64,000 bases of DNA from Sulfuricella denitrificans skB26 (GCF_000297055.2 NC_022357.1:2243501-2307500), one strand, 5' to 3'. Positions 1-9,071 are shown, counted from the stretch's first letter. Numbers and translations are program-made. Notes: generated by a model not told the origin, from the letters alone.

Positions 1-282
1 CTTGGGCTCGGTCACCTGGAAATACAGGATGCCGTCCACCTGCAACTGTGTGTTGTCCCTGGTGATGCATATCTGGCTGGGCACATCGAGCGGGACTTCC
101 TTGAGCATGTGCTTGTAGGCCACGCGATCGATGAACGGCACCACAATATTCAGCCCCGGCGCAAGGGTGGAATGGTATTTGCCAAGACGTTCGACCACTA
201 GCGCGTATTGCTGCGGCACCACCTTGACCGCCTTGATGACAAAAATGACGGCTGCCAGCAGAATGAAAATTGCGATTTCCAT
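1..282 (-). CDS. qmcA: Paraslipin/stomatin-like SPFH protein, N-terminal part
   Basis: The gene begins at 282 and runs off the left edge, so 94 residues are visible. It opens with one hydrophobic segment (IAIFILLAAVIFVIKAV) followed by VVPQQYALVVERLGKY and an HSTLAPGLNIVVPFID stretch, typical of the SPFH/Band 7 family of stomatin-like membrane scaffold proteins. QmcA-type proteins are anchored in the inner membrane and oligomerise; their exact role is unsettled. It follows an NfeD gene by 15 bases on the same strand, the classic NfeD-stomatin operon pair, which supports the call. The C-terminal part lies outside the window, so an intact reading frame cannot be confirmed. Confidence 0.85.
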   Translation of the reverse strand, partial: MEIAIFILLAAVIFVIKAVKVVPQQYALVVERLGKYHSTLAPGLNIVVPFIDRVAYKHMLKEVPLDVPSQICITRDNTQLQVDGILYFQVTEPK

Positions 283-297
283 GTTATCCCCTAATTG

Positions 298-714
298 TTA
301 CAGTTTGAGGTGCGTCAGAATCAGAATCGATCCGCGCATCGTCTTGATGTAGAGCGTCTGGTCGCGCGGCGTATCGGTGGACTCGGGCTCGGCGTCCCAT
401 TCTGCGCCACGGTAATGCACACGTGCAGTGCCGTCCTCTTTCCAGACCACGACCTGAACCGGTTGACCGATATCCAGGCCCTGATTCAATGCCGCATCGG
501 GACGCCCGAATTTCGAACGACGCAGAATCACCGTGCCGACTATACCGGTCACCGCACAAAGCGTGAGTTGCAGTGGCAGGCTCATTCCAAGTAACGCCAC
601 AATACCGCCAACGCCCAACGCAAGGCCCAACACCAGCATATAAAACGTACCGGTCGCCATCTCCAGCGCCAGCAAAACCAGGGCTAACAAAAACCAGTAA
701 ATATAAGGCGCCAT
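298..714 (-). CDS. nfeD: NfeD family membrane protein
   Basis: A 138-residue protein with two or three closely packed hydrophobic segments in the first ~75 residues (YIYWFLLALVLLALEMATGTFY and the Gly/Leu-rich stretch after it). A soluble C-terminal OB-fold-like domain ends in LYIKTMRGSILILTHLKL. This is the short NfeD form without the serine protease domain. NfeD proteins partner stomatins, and here the stomatin-like gene lies directly downstream. I chose the ATG at 714 because AGGTGG sits just upstream; a longer reading from a TTG at 741 lacks such a site. Function beyond membrane-domain organisation with its partner is inferred from the family. Confidence 0.88.
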   Translation of the reverse strand: MAPYIYWFLLALVLLALEMATGTFYMLVLGLALGVGGIVALLGMSLPLQLTLCAVTGIVGTVILRRSKFGRPDAALNQGLDIGQPVQVVVWKEDGTARVHYRGAEWDAEPESTDTPRDQTLYIKTMRGSILILTHLKL

Positions 715-821
715 TTCTTCCACCTGTTTTTTCCAGCCCAAATCCTAACAGATTAATGAGTCCTGAGTTCGTCGTATCGCGACGCGATAATGCTTTGGAC
801 TCAGAAATTTTAAACTCGGGG

Positions 822-1850
822 CTACTCTTTCCTCTCAATCAGCATGGCATCGCCATAACTGAAAAAACGGTAACGCTGCTCCACCGCATGACGGTAAGCA
901 CAGCGGATGTTTTCCATGCCACCGAAAGCCGACACCAGCATCAGCAGGGTGGATTTCGGCAGATGGAAATTGGTCAACAGCCTCTCCACGACCCTGAAGC
1001 GATAGCCGGGAAAAATAAAGATATTCGTCTCGCTGCTCCCGGCTTCCAGCTCGCCGCTCGCCGCCGCAGATTCCAGCGCCCGCAATGAGGTAGTGCCCAC
1101 GGCCATAACGCGCCCACCCGCCGTCCTGGCTTGCCGGATCAGATCCACAGTGCGTTGCGGCACGGTGTACCACTCGCTGTGCATATGGTGCTCGGCGATG
1201 TTTTCCACGCGCACTGGCTGAAAAGTCCCTGCGCCGACATGCAGCGTGACATAGGCAATTTTTACCCCCATTTTTTCCAGGCTTTCCAGCATCGCTGGAT
1301 CGAAATGCAGGCCCGCTGTAGGCGCGGCCACTGCGCCGGGCTGGCGTGCGTAAACGGTCTGATAGCGGGATTCGTCCAGCGCTTCAGGAGCATGGGTGAT
1401 GTAAGGCGGCAGCGGCAGGCTGCCATACTGTTCCAGCAGTTCCAGCAGCGGTGTTTCCCCGGCAAAGTGCAGACGGTAGAGTTCGCCTTGCCGCTCCTCC
1501 ACCGTCGCCGCGATCACGCCCGCCAGCAGCAGGCCAGAATCAAGCTTGGGCGCATGACTGGCGCGGATCTGGGCGAGCGCATGATGCTCGTCCAGCACCC
1601 GCTCGATCAGCACCTCCAGTTTGCCACCACTATCCTTCACACCGAACAGCCTGGCCTTGATCACGCGCGTGTCGTTGAACACCAGCAAATCGCCGGGCTT
1701 GAGCAATTGCGTCAAATCGCAGAACCGGCCATCCGCCAGCGCGCCACTCACGCCGTTGAGATGAAGCAAACGGCTCTGACTGCGCTCTTGGGTGGGAAAC
1801 TGGGCGATCAGTTCGGGGGGTAGATCGAAATCGAAATCACTGGTTTTCAT
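822..1850 (-). CDS. queA: S-adenosylmethionine:tRNA ribosyltransferase-isomerase QueA
   Basis: 342 residues, full length for QueA. It transfers and isomerises the ribosyl group of SAM onto 7-aminomethyl-7-deazaguanine in tRNA, giving epoxyqueuosine at the wobble position of GUN-anticodon tRNAs. Family signatures include the start [63 protein letters not shown] and [17 protein letters not shown]. It is transcribed away from the tRNA-Leu gene, and the two share the short 1851-1931 interval. No tgt is seen beside it; the downstream neighbours are nfeD and the paraslipin gene. Confidence 0.97.
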   Translation of the reverse strand: MKTSDFDFDLPPELIAQFPTQERSQSRLLHLNGVSGALADGRFCDLTQLLKPGDLLVFNDTRVIKARLFGVKDSGGKLEVLIERVLDEHHALAQIRASHAPKLDSGLLLAGVIAATVEERQGELYRLHFAGETPLLELLEQYGSLPLPPYITHAPEALDESRYQTVYARQPGAVAAPTAGLHFDPAMLESLEKMGVKIAYVTLHVGAGTFQPVRVENIAEHHMHSEWYTVPQRTVDLIRQARTAGGRVMAVGTTSLRALESAAASGELEAGSSETNIFIFPGYRFRVVERLLTNFHLPKSTLLMLVSAFGGMENIRCAYRHAVEQRYRFFSYGDAMLIERKE

Positions 1851-1860
1851 ACGAAGAAAC

Positions 1861-1889
1861 TTGCCGGGAAAATGTTTTTGGTTGATAAT
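1861..1889 (+). promoter_or_regulatory. Sigma-70 promoter for tRNA-Leu
   Basis: TTGCCG at 1861-1866, a 17-base spacer and GATAAT at 1884-1889. Spacing is ideal, and the predicted start near 1896 lies about 36 bases upstream of the mature tRNA 5' end. Confidence 0.6.
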
Positions 1890-1904
1890 TCGCGACTTCC
1901 AGAC

Positions 1905-1927
1905 AGTCCGGATGTTTCATCCGGACT
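1905..1927. other. Perfect hairpin in the tRNA-Leu 5' leader
   Basis: AGTCCGGATG and CATCCGGACT form a perfect ten-pair stem around a TTT loop, ending four bases before the mature tRNA. It would be transcribed from the promoter at 1861-1889 as part of the precursor. There is no T-run, so it is not an intrinsic terminator. It could guide 5' processing or act in the opposite direction in the queA leader. Confidence 0.6.
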
Positions 1928-1931
1928 TCTA

Positions 1932-2018
1932 GCCGGGATGGCGGAACTGGTAGACGCACGGGACTCAAAATCCCGCGCTAGCAATAGCGTGCCGGTTCGA
2001 TTCCGGCTCCCGGCACCA
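1932..2018 (+). tRNA. tRNA-Leu(CAA)
   Basis: An 87-base class II tRNA including the encoded CCA. The acceptor arms GCCGGGA and TCCCGGC pair perfectly. The anticodon stem CGGGA/TCCCG carries the loop CTCAAAA, giving anticodon CAA, which reads UUG. A long variable arm (GCGCTAGCAATAGCGT) and the T arm with GGTTCGATTCC follow, as expected for leucine tRNAs. Confidence 0.96.
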
Positions 2019-2025
2019 CACAAAC

Positions 2026-2049
2026 AAAGGGCAGCCTCAGCTGCCCTTT
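2026..2049 (+). terminator. Terminator hairpin after tRNA-Leu
   Basis: AAAGGGCAGC and GCTGCCCTTT form a perfect ten-pair stem with a CTCA loop, eight bases after the tRNA CCA. The following bases (CGTATTTCT) are only moderately T-rich. It also separates the tRNA from the convergent panD gene. Confidence 0.75.
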
Positions 2050-2070
2050 CGTATTTCTGCCTGGCACCGG

Positions 2071-2451
2071 TTATGCCGCCTGAACCGGAATCTGCCGCCG
2101 CTGGTCGACGATGCGGTTGTCCGCATCCACATACACCAGTTCGGGCTCGAACTTCTGCAATTCCAGCTCGTTGTACATGGCATAGGTAGCGATGATGACG
2201 AGGTCGCCGGGATTGGCCTTGTGCGCCGCAGCGCCGTTCACGGAAATAATGCCCGAACCGCGCTGCGCCTTGATGGCATAAGTGGTGAAACGCTCACCAT
2301 TGCTCACGTTGTAGATGTCGATCTGCTGGTATTCGCGGATGTCCGCAGCCTCCAGCAAATTTTCGTCAATCGCGCACGAACCTTCGTAATGAAGTTCGGA
2401 ATGCGTGACGGTGACACGGTGCAGCTTGGATTTGAGCATCAATCTTTGCAT
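2071..2451 (-). CDS. panD: Aspartate 1-decarboxylase PanD
   Basis: 126 residues, normal length. It is a pyruvoyl enzyme that decarboxylates L-aspartate to beta-alanine for pantothenate synthesis. The self-cleavage site Gly24-Ser25 is visible in YEGSCAID, with Lys9 and the conserved Tyr58 region ([13 protein letters not shown]) also present. It is the last gene of the minus-strand pantothenate run, 37 bases after panC. Maturation in enterobacteria needs PanZ, but most other bacteria cleave unaided; no panZ is seen here. Confidence 0.97.
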   Translation of the reverse strand: MQRLMLKSKLHRVTVTHSELHYEGSCAIDENLLEAADIREYQQIDIYNVSNGERFTTYAIKAQRGSGIISVNGAAAHKANPGDLVIIATYAMYNELELQKFEPELVYVDADNRIVDQRRQIPVQAA

Positions 2452-2488
2452 GAAGACTCACCCCATAGTCGGTGAAAAAGGACTGGCA

Positions 2489-3334
2489 TTATAAGTCTTT
2501 GTCCGCATTGAGACAAATTTCCAGGTTATCGATCAATCGGGTCTTACCCAACCATGCCGCTGCCAGCACCACCAGACTCATATCGCCGGCCTTCGCCGGT
2601 TCCAAGGATTTGGCGGCCCGTACCGAAACATAGTCGACACGCCAGCCGTGAGCTTTCAGGTCGGCAATGGCGGCGCATTCCAGAGCCAGAAAATCGCGGT
2701 TACCCGCAACAATAGACTCCCGGATTAAAGCAAGGTTCCGGTACAGCCGCACCGCATCGGTGCGATCTTTCGCACTGAGATAGGCGTTGCGCGAGCTGAG
2801 AGCGAGGTTGTCCTCTGCACGCAGGGTTTCCCCCGCTACGATCTCTACCGGCAAATTGAGCTGCCGCACCATGGCGCGAATCACGTGCAACTGCTGGTAA
2901 TCCTTCTTGCCGAACACCGCCGCCTGCGGCTGGACAATGTTGAACAGCTTCAGCACCACCGTCGCCACGCCGCGAAAATGACCGGGGCGAAAGGCGCCGC
3001 ACAGTTCGTCCGCCAGCGGCGACGGTTCGACGTAAATCTGCTGCAGCTCGGGGTATAAGTCTTCCACCGCAGGCGCGAAAACAATATCAGCCAGACCTTC
3101 AAGCTTGGCGCAGTCCTGATCGAAAGTGCGCGGATAGCTGGAAAAATCTTCGTTCGGACCGAACTGCAGGGGATTGACGAAGAGGCTCACCACCACGCAA
3201 CGACCATGCTCGCGCGCCTGCCGAACCAGAGCCAGATGCCCCTGGTGCAGGTTGCCCATGGTGGGCACGAAAGCGACTGAAGGCTCGGATTTCAGTCGTT
3301 CCCGTATAGTCTGAACAGCCGCTACAATCTGCAT
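2489..3334 (-). CDS. panC: Pantothenate synthetase PanC
   Basis: 281 residues. It ligates pantoate and beta-alanine using ATP via a pantoyl-adenylate. The nucleotidyltransferase HIGH-type motif is PTMGNLHQGHLALV, the GKKDYQQ motif follows mid-protein, and SSRNAYLS corresponds to the KMSKS-type loop. I place the start at the ATG at 3334 (MQIVAAVQTIRERL), the normal family N-terminus. The frame stays open further upstream into the end of the chemoreceptor gene, but that extension resembles nothing in PanC. It lies between the chemoreceptor gene and panD. Confidence 0.97.
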   Translation of the reverse strand: MQIVAAVQTIRERLKSEPSVAFVPTMGNLHQGHLALVRQAREHGRCVVVSLFVNPLQFGPNEDFSSYPRTFDQDCAKLEGLADIVFAPAVEDLYPELQQIYVEPSPLADELCGAFRPGHFRGVATVVLKLFNIVQPQAAVFGKKDYQQLHVIRAMVRQLNLPVEIVAGETLRAEDNLALSSRNAYLSAKDRTDAVRLYRNLALIRESIVAGNRDFLALECAAIADLKAHGWRVDYVSVRAAKSLEPAKAGDMSLVVLAAAWLGKTRLIDNLEICLNADKDL

Positions 3335-3356
3335 GCACGGGTTTCCTGATAACCGG

Positions 3357-4484
3357 TCAGAGGCTCCCGGGTGCACACAATAGAGCGGCATTATTCTTGC
3401 CGCTTTCGGCCAGGTGGCTGAGTTCATGGAGAACATGCACACTGGAGTCTTCCATTGCCTTGACCTTCTCCAGACCTTTTTGGATCTCGCCAGCATAATA
3501 ATGTTCAACTGCGGCCAGACCTTGGGCATGAAATGCCTTGTGCGGCGGTTCAATCTCCTTGTAGCCCTCAAGCTTGGAGAAACAGCCATGTCCATCGCCC
3601 TCGTAATACCACTTTCCGAGCCGGCAACCAGTATGCGGCGCGAACTCGCCCGGCTGCTTGCTGGAAATACCGAGAAACACCTTGTAAATTTCGAACTTGT
3701 AGACCAGGTGATCGATCTTGGCCACCTCGGTAAAGCTGCGCAGCGCGCTGGCAGCGATGGCGGCTTCCATGTCGTGAGTCAGGTTCATCAGGTTTTGCAT
3801 ATTGCCGGAGGCATCGTTGACATCTTGCATGAATGCCTCGGCCTGGCGCGGACTTAGCTCGATCTGGGCTTTGGCCTGAGAAGTTTCGGTCTGGATCGCT
3901 ACCACCAGGGTGGAAATCTCGCTGGTGGCCTTGGTGGTGCGCTCAGCCAGTTTGCGCACCTCATCAGCCACCACCGCAAAGCCGCGCCCCTGTTCACCAG
4001 CACGCGCAGCTTCAATGGCGGCATTGAGTGCCAGCAAATTGGTCTGGTCGGCAATTTCCTTGATCAGGTTGACGATGCCGCCGATCTGGCTGGCACGCTC
4101 ATTCAGGCTTTCGACATTGCGCGCAGTTTCCTGGGTACGTGCCGACATTTCGTGCATATTGCTGGCAATCCGGCCCAGAGCGGCCGAATTGGCGCTCAGC
4201 TGTGCAACTGCTGTCACCGTTCGCTCTTTCTCGTCCTTCATTGCCATCGCCAGCGCCGCCATGGTTTTCTGGACATCCATAGCGCTCTGACCGTACAGGC
4301 CCAGGTACTGAAATAACTCTCTCATATCACCCTGCAGGGATTTTTCCGCGAGGTCCTGTTGCAAAGCGGCATTTTCAGCCTGCATACTTTCAACCTGCGC
4401 CTTCAGGTGATTGCTTTCCACTTCCAGAAGCCGATTTCTGGTAATCAACCCAGCCAACTCCGCCTTATATTTTCCGCAAAACAT
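3357..4484 (-). CDS. Soluble methyl-accepting chemotaxis-type protein with CZB zinc-binding domain
   Basis: 375 residues with no transmembrane segment, so a cytoplasmic receptor. Residues ~1-60 are a coiled coil. Residues ~85-245 form a signalling helical hairpin whose tip ([41 protein letters not shown]) is the CheA/CheW contact. The C-terminus is a CZB domain with likely zinc ligands His259 (KIDHLVYK), Cys287 ([13 protein letters not shown]) and His315 (PHKAFH). CZB proteins sense zinc-linked redox changes such as hypochlorite in some bacteria; the stimulus here is unknown. A strong AGGAGG precedes the ATG. The gene interrupts panB-panC and seems to have its own promoter. Confidence 0.9.
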   Translation of the reverse strand: MFCGKYKAELAGLITRNRLLEVESNHLKAQVESMQAENAALQQDLAEKSLQGDMRELFQYLGLYGQSAMDVQKTMAALAMAMKDEKERTVTAVAQLSANSAALGRIASNMHEMSARTQETARNVESLNERASQIGGIVNLIKEIADQTNLLALNAAIEAARAGEQGRGFAVVADEVRKLAERTTKATSEISTLVVAIQTETSQAKAQIELSPRQAEAFMQDVNDASGNMQNLMNLTHDMEAAIAASALRSFTEVAKIDHLVYKFEIYKVFLGISSKQPGEFAPHTGCRLGKWYYEGDGHGCFSKLEGYKEIEPPHKAFHAQGLAAVEHYYAGEIQKGLEKVKAMEDSSVHVLHELSHLAESGKNNAALLCAPGSL

Positions 4485-4534
4485 GATACGTCCCTCCTTA
4501 TTTGTTTTTTCTCAACAAGGCATCTACTGCACAA

Positions 4535-4564
4535 CTATACGGCGTTGAATGTTGTTGTCGTCAA
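4535..4564 (-). promoter_or_regulatory. Possible promoter for the CZB chemoreceptor gene
   Basis: On the minus strand TTGACG (4564-4559) is followed after 18 bases by GTATAG (4540-4535). Spacing is slightly long. The predicted transcript would start about 45-50 bases upstream of the chemoreceptor ATG and would allow it to be expressed apart from panB. Confidence 0.4.
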
Positions 4565-4580
4565 CAGCAGAAAAAACCAC

Positions 4581-5372
4581 TTAGAAACAATGCTCTGATG
4601 CTGGGAACAGCCCATCCTTTACAGCTCGAACATAATTCTTGACCGCCTCCTGGATGCTGTCGGTACCGGCCAGGAAATTTTTGGCAAATCTGGGTGGCTT
4701 GCCGGGATAAATGCCGAGCAGGTCATACAGCACCAGCACCTGGCCGGCGCAATCCGGGCCGGCACCGATGCCGATGGTGGGGATCGTCAGTTGCTGCGTC
4801 ACCTGCTGCGCCAGCGCCGCCGGAATCGCCTCCAGCACCAGCAGGCCAGCGCCGGCCTGCTGTAATGCAAGCGCATCCTCGATCACCTTCTGCGCCGCCG
4901 CGTCGCCTTTGCCCTGCACCTTGTAGCCGCCGAGCTGGTGCACGGACTGGGGCGTGAGGCCGACATGGCCGCACACCGGGATGCCGCGCTCTACCAGAAA
5001 GGCCACTGTCTTCGCCATCGCCGCGCCGCCTTCCAGCTTGACCATCTGTGCGCCTGCCGCCATCAGTTTGGCGGCATTACGCATGGCTTGGGCTGGTCCT
5101 TGCTGATAACTGCCGAAGGGCATGTCGGCGACGACAAAAGGTTTCTTCGCTCCGTGCCCGACGCAGCGGGTGTGGTAAACCATGTCGTCCATGCTCACCG
5201 GCAGGGTAGTTTCCTCGCCCTGCACTACCATGCCGAGCGAATCTCCGACCAGCAGCACATCCACGCCCGCATTTTCCAGCAGGGTGGCAAAGCTCGCATC
5301 GTAGCAGGTGAGCACGGCAATTTTCTCGCCGCTGCCGGCCATCTTCTGCAAATTGCTCAAGGTAACTCTCAT
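4581..5372 (-). CDS. panB: 3-methyl-2-oxobutanoate hydroxymethyltransferase PanB
   Basis: 263 residues, full length. It transfers a hydroxymethyl group from methylenetetrahydrofolate to alpha-ketoisovalerate, the first committed step to pantoate. Family motifs are [33 protein letters not shown] (metal-binding Asp in GDSLG), [34 protein letters not shown] and [15 protein letters not shown]. The gene follows the deoxynucleoside kinase gene with only three bases between them, so it is part of the pcnB-folK-dNK-panB operon. Confidence 0.97.
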   Translation of the reverse strand: MRVTLSNLQKMAGSGEKIAVLTCYDASFATLLENAGVDVLLVGDSLGMVVQGEETTLPVSMDDMVYHTRCVGHGAKKPFVVADMPFGSYQQGPAQAMRNAAKLMAAGAQMVKLEGGAAMAKTVAFLVERGIPVCGHVGLTPQSVHQLGGYKVQGKGDAAAQKVIEDALALQQAGAGLLVLEAIPAALAQQVTQQLTIPTIGIGAGPDCAGQVLVLYDLLGIYPGKPPRFAKNFLAGTDSIQEAVKNYVRAVKDGLFPASEHCF

Positions 5373-5375
5373 CGG

Positions 5376-6017
5376 CTACCCTGCCCAGTTGAAAAATTCG
5401 CGGCCGCCACGCATTTGGCCAACACGCTCGATCAGCAGCTCCAAATCCTGCGACTGGTCGACGTAATTGAGGTTCTCGCTGTTGATGATCAACAGTGGCG
5501 AAGCTTCGTAATGATAGAAATACTCGCTGTAGCTGTCCGCTACCCGCGTCAGATACTCCACCGAGACCGTGCTTTCGTACTCCACCCCGCGACGCCGAAC
5601 GCGCTCGGCCAGCACTTCCGGCGGCACCTGCAGATAGATCACCAGATCGGGCCTGGGTGTCTGCAACTGCAAGTTGTCGTAAATCTGCCGGTAAAGATGA
5701 TATTCCTCTTCGCTCAGATTGAGTTTTGCAAACAACAAGTCCTTGTCGAGCATGAAATCAGCCACGGCAGCACCGCCGAACGCACCCATCCGCTTCAGCT
5801 CCTGAACCTGGGATGCGCGCTGAAGCAGGAAAGACAGTTGAGTAGGCAGAGCATAGCGTTCCGCATCTTGATAGAAGCGCGGCAAAAAAGGATTTGCGTC
5901 CGCATTCTCGAGCATCAGAGCAGATTGAAAACGCTCTGAAAGAAGTTGAGCCAGACTGGTCTTGCCAACCCCGATCGGCCCGGCAATCACTACATAATGG
6001 TATTTTTCGAACAGCAT
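5376..6017 (-). CDS. Deoxynucleoside kinase (deoxyadenosine/deoxyguanosine kinase family)
   Basis: 213 residues. It starts with a P-loop, GPIGVGKTSL (about residues 13-22), followed by the family motif ENADANPFLPRFYQD and the substrate-site region FLLQRASQVQEL. ARG-type phosphate contacts appear in LAERVRRRGVEYE. It salvages deoxynucleosides to monophosphates; the base preference cannot be read from sequence. A gene of this family between folK and panB is a recurring betaproteobacterial arrangement. Spacing is six bases from folK and three bases to panB, consistent with one transcript. Confidence 0.85.
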   Translation of the reverse strand: MLFEKYHYVVIAGPIGVGKTSLAQLLSERFQSALMLENADANPFLPRFYQDAERYALPTQLSFLLQRASQVQELKRMGAFGGAAVADFMLDKDLLFAKLNLSEEEYHLYRQIYDNLQLQTPRPDLVIYLQVPPEVLAERVRRRGVEYESTVSVEYLTRVADSYSEYFYHYEASPLLIINSENLNYVDQSQDLELLIERVGQMRGGREFFNWAG

Positions 6018-6023
6018 CCTGGT

Positions 6024-6521
6024 TTATTCCTCCATCCGTTCTACACGCTGGCCGGCACACTTTTCCAGACACTCGCCCACCGATCCATACCCACCTATGA
6101 TGCGACTTGGCGCGATTTCATGCAAAGGCTGGAGCACGAAGGCACGCTCGTGCATGCGCGGATGCGGCAAGGTCAGCCCGTGTTCGTGACAGCTCAGGTC
6201 GTCGTAGAGCAGGATATCCAGGTCGAGGATGCGCGGCGCATTGCGGAATTCGCGCACCCGCCCGTGGCGATGTTCCATGTCGAGCAGCGCTTCGAGCAAC
6301 GCATGCGGCGCAAGGCCGGTTTCGATCTCGGCCACGGCATTGATGAAGTCCGGCTGATCGGCGTAGCCCACCGGTTCGCTGCGGTAGAGTGAGGAACACG
6401 ACAGCAGCCGGGTCTGCGGCAGATTACCGAGTTCATCGCAAGCCTTGAGGATCTGCGCGCCGGGGTCGGACAGGTTGCTGCCGAGGCCAATATAGGCGCG
6501 CTTGAAAAGCGAATGCAACAT
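6024..6521 (-). CDS. folK: 6-hydroxymethyl-7,8-dihydropterin pyrophosphokinase FolK
   Basis: 165 residues. It pyrophosphorylates 6-hydroxymethyl-dihydropterin before condensation with p-aminobenzoate in folate synthesis. The hallmark YIGLGSNLSDP near the N-terminus, FINAVAEIETGLAPHALLEALLDMEHRHGRVR, and the metal-binding RILDLDILLYDD are all present, followed by LPHPRMHERAFVLQPL. It lies four bases after pcnB, suggesting tight coupling. Confidence 0.97.
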   Translation of the reverse strand: MLHSLFKRAYIGLGSNLSDPGAQILKACDELGNLPQTRLLSCSSLYRSEPVGYADQPDFINAVAEIETGLAPHALLEALLDMEHRHGRVREFRNAPRILDLDILLYDDLSCHEHGLTLPHPRMHERAFVLQPLHEIAPSRIIGGYGSVGECLEKCAGQRVERMEE

Positions 6522-6525
6522 AAAC

Positions 6526-7899
6526 TTAGTCCTGCGGCTCAGCGATTGATACTTCTCCTGCCTCTCCGGCAGCCTTGGGCTTGCGACGGCGCCGTCGCTT
6601 CTTGGCAGCGGGGGCTTCGTCCTTGATCAGCATCTCGCCGCGTTTGTGATCACCAGCGTCCTGAAAATCATCCCACCAGCGGCCAACCTCGGCATCGACC
6701 TCGCCACTCTCGCAACGCATCATCAGGAAATCGTACGCGGCGCGAAAGCGCGGGTGTTCGAGCAGGCGAAACGGACGCTGGCCGGCGCGCTGCAGGAAGC
6801 GCGGCTGCATAGTCCAGATTTCCTTCATCACCGCATCGTAACGGTGGGGGATCGCCAGTTTCTCGCTCTGCGCCGCCAACACCACATCCATCGCCAGGTG
6901 CAGTGCCGGAACCGGCTTTTCCCCTTCAGCCTGGGATTGCTGCCAGGCAACCAGCACTTCATGCCAGAGCAGAGCCGCGAACAGATAGGCAGGCGAAACC
7001 GGCTTCCCTTCCTCGATGCGCTGGTCGGTTTTGGCCAGCGCCAGCATGACGAAGCGTTCGCCCATCGGCTGCTCCAGGATCACGTCCAGCATCGGCAATA
7101 AGCCATGATGCAGACCCTTCTTGCGCAGCAGCAGGATACTTTGTACCGCATGACCAGAAAAAAGCAGCTTGAGCATTTCGTCGAACAGCCGCGCCGCTGG
7201 AACATCCTCCAGCAACTCGGCCAGTTCCCGGATCGGCTTGATCGCCGCCGGGTCCAGTTTCAGCCCGAGTTTGGCGGCAAAACGCACGGCGCGCAGCATC
7301 CGCACCGGGTCCTCGCGGTAACGCTGGGCCGGGTCGCCGATGATGCGCATCACCCCGGCTTTGAGATCGGCCACGCCATTGTGGTAATCCCAGATTTCCT
7401 GGCTTACGGGGTCGTAATACAGCGCGTTGATCGTAAAATCGCGGCGCATCGCGTCCTCCACCTGGGAACCGAATACGTTGTCGCGCAGGATGCGCCCACT
7501 TTGCTGATCGGTCTGGCGATCATCGCTGTCGTTGTTGGTGGCGACAGCGACGGTGCGAAAGGTGGACACCTCGATGGTTTCGGGTCCGCACATCACATGG
7601 ACGATGCGGAAGCGCCGCCCGATGATGCGGGAACGCCGGAACAGATGACGCACTTCGTCCGGATCGGCATCGGTGGCTACGTCGAAATCCTTGGGTTCCC
7701 TGCCCAGTAGCAGGTCACGCACCGCGCCACCCACAACGAAGGCCTTGAAGCCTGCCTGCTGCAGCGCCTTCACCGTCTTCAGCGCACACGGAGTGAGCTG
7801 GTCGGCGGTGATGCCGTGAGATTTCAGTTTAAAGATGCGTGGCTCACCATTTTTTGGTGATTTTTTCTGGAAAACGCGGCTGATAAGTTTACGGATCAT
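6526..7899 (-). CDS. pcnB: Poly(A) polymerase I PcnB
   Basis: 457 residues. It adds 3' poly(A) tails that promote RNA decay. The class II nucleotidyltransferase site is VGGAVRDLLLGREPKDFDVATDADPDEV, with the two catalytic aspartates in DFDVATDA. RRDFTINALYYDP and GDPAQRYREDPVRMLRAVRFAAKLGL follow in the neck/RNA-binding domains. The C-terminus is strongly basic (KKRRRRRKPK), as in PcnB rather than tRNA CCA-adding enzymes. It is the first gene of the minus-strand folK/dNK/panB run. Confidence 0.94.
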   Translation of the reverse strand: MIRKLISRVFQKKSPKNGEPRIFKLKSHGITADQLTPCALKTVKALQQAGFKAFVVGGAVRDLLLGREPKDFDVATDADPDEVRHLFRRSRIIGRRFRIVHVMCGPETIEVSTFRTVAVATNNDSDDRQTDQQSGRILRDNVFGSQVEDAMRRDFTINALYYDPVSQEIWDYHNGVADLKAGVMRIIGDPAQRYREDPVRMLRAVRFAAKLGLKLDPAAIKPIRELAELLEDVPAARLFDEMLKLLFSGHAVQSILLLRKKGLHHGLLPMLDVILEQPMGERFVMLALAKTDQRIEEGKPVSPAYLFAALLWHEVLVAWQQSQAEGEKPVPALHLAMDVVLAAQSEKLAIPHRYDAVMKEIWTMQPRFLQRAGQRPFRLLEHPRFRAAYDFLMMRCESGEVDAEVGRWWDDFQDAGDHKRGEMLIKDEAPAAKKRRRRRKPKAAGEAGEVSIAEPQD

Positions 7900-7925
7900 T
7901 CTTTAAGTAGTCTCTGGGTGGCTAG

Positions 7926-8044
7926 GAGTTAAGAGGTGAGGGGTAAGAGGTGAGGCGTGAGGGGAAAAGTCAAAAGCGGTGCCGACTCCGATTTTACCCC
8001 TAACCCCCTCACGCCTCACCCTCTAACCCCTCACGCCTCACCCT
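7926..8044. repeat. Inverted array of GTGAGG-type units (copy 1)
   Basis: The left arm (7926-7964) has tandem GAGGTGAGGGGTAAG / GAGGTGAGGCGTGAGGGG units. The right arm (about 7994-8044) carries the complement (CCCCCTCACGCCTCACCC repeated). They would fold into a long imperfect hairpin filling most of the interval between the pcnB start and the metallo-hydrolase end. A second element of the same design is at 51798-51896. Confidence 0.8.
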
Positions 8045-8048
8045 TTAT

Positions 8049-9071
8049 TTATTTGCCGAAATAGATTTCTTGTTCCATCTCGCGGTAAATGAAATTGGCA
8101 TTTTTTTTATGGTTCTCATGGTAAAGCGGAGTTGCGTGCCAGTCCGCAAAATCGGACAGGCGCACCGCGCTTTCGAGATCCTGCCCCGCCTCCACAGCGG
8201 CGCCCATTTCATCGCGCAGTCGCTGGATGTAGCTGTAAGTCTTTTCCACCATCGGGAACGGCGGTGTCTGGGCGCTGCCATGGCCCGGAATCATCAGCCG
8301 AGTATCCGGAAAAGTTTTCCGCATCCAGTCTATCGCCTCCAGAGCGGCACCTGAATGTCCATCGCCCATGAAAGTGGAACGGTTGTTGAAGGCGAGGTCG
8401 GAAATCCACAGAACCCGGTCTTCCACCTGATGCACCACGAGATCGCCGAACGAATGGTGGTGGTCGGCATTATACACGGCGAAGGTTTTGCCGCCCAAAG
8501 TGAAATCATAGTGGCTATAGATCTCGCCGCCCACCAGGATGTCGGGCTCTACGCCCTCGAATCCCTTCATGTCCGCGCCCAGGATGCGGCGGCGAAAGGC
8601 AACCGAAGCCGGCAGATTGTCTGAACCAAGATATTCCAGCGTACCCACGTGGCCGACGATCCTGATGCCGGGAAGCCGCCGAAATGCCACCGCGCCATAG
8701 GAATGGTCGGGATGGTTGTGGGTGAGAATCAAATACCTGATCGGCTTGTCTGTCACCTTGCGCACCGTGACAATCAGCCGCCGACCCAGCTTGGGCGTTC
8801 CCAGGCTATCGATCACCACCACCCCCTCGTCGGTCACGACGAAGCCGGCGTTGCCGTTGAAACCGCGGTTCTTGCCATCGACCTCGGCTATATTGGCGTA
8901 GAGGAAATAAACGTCAGGAGCAATGCGATAATAGGGCAAAGGCTTGCTGTCGGAATCCCTGCCGGAGATGATAATTTCAGGGACTTCTACAGTATCCACC
9001 GCCTGCTGGGGCAAACGGTCGGCATGTGAGGCGAACGATAAGGCAAACAGACTGCAGACGGCTAACCTCAT
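8049..9071 (-). CDS. Exported metallo-beta-lactamase-fold hydrolase
   Basis: 340 residues counted from the ATG at 9071, which overlaps the stop of the upstream ABC ATPase gene (ATGA). The N-terminus MRLAVCSLFALSFASHA looks like a signal peptide, so it probably acts in the periplasm. The zinc site is THNHPDHSYGA, with further ligands in ADHHHSFGD and PGHGS. Periplasmic members linked to quinoprotein relay systems look similar, but no quinoprotein gene is adjacent, so the substrate is unknown. Translational coupling to a B12/siderophore-type transporter suggests a link with that ligand. Confidence 0.75.
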   Translation of the reverse strand: MRLAVCSLFALSFASHADRLPQQAVDTVEVPEIIISGRDSDSKPLPYYRIAPDVYFLYANIAEVDGKNRGFNGNAGFVVTDEGVVVIDSLGTPKLGRRLIVTVRKVTDKPIRYLILTHNHPDHSYGAVAFRRLPGIRIVGHVGTLEYLGSDNLPASVAFRRRILGADMKGFEGVEPDILVGGEIYSHYDFTLGGKTFAVYNADHHHSFGDLVVHQVEDRVLWISDLAFNNRSTFMGDGHSGAALEAIDWMRKTFPDTRLMIPGHGSAQTPPFPMVEKTYSYIQRLRDEMGAAVEAGQDLESAVRLSDFADWHATPLYHENHKKNANFIYREMEQEIYFGK

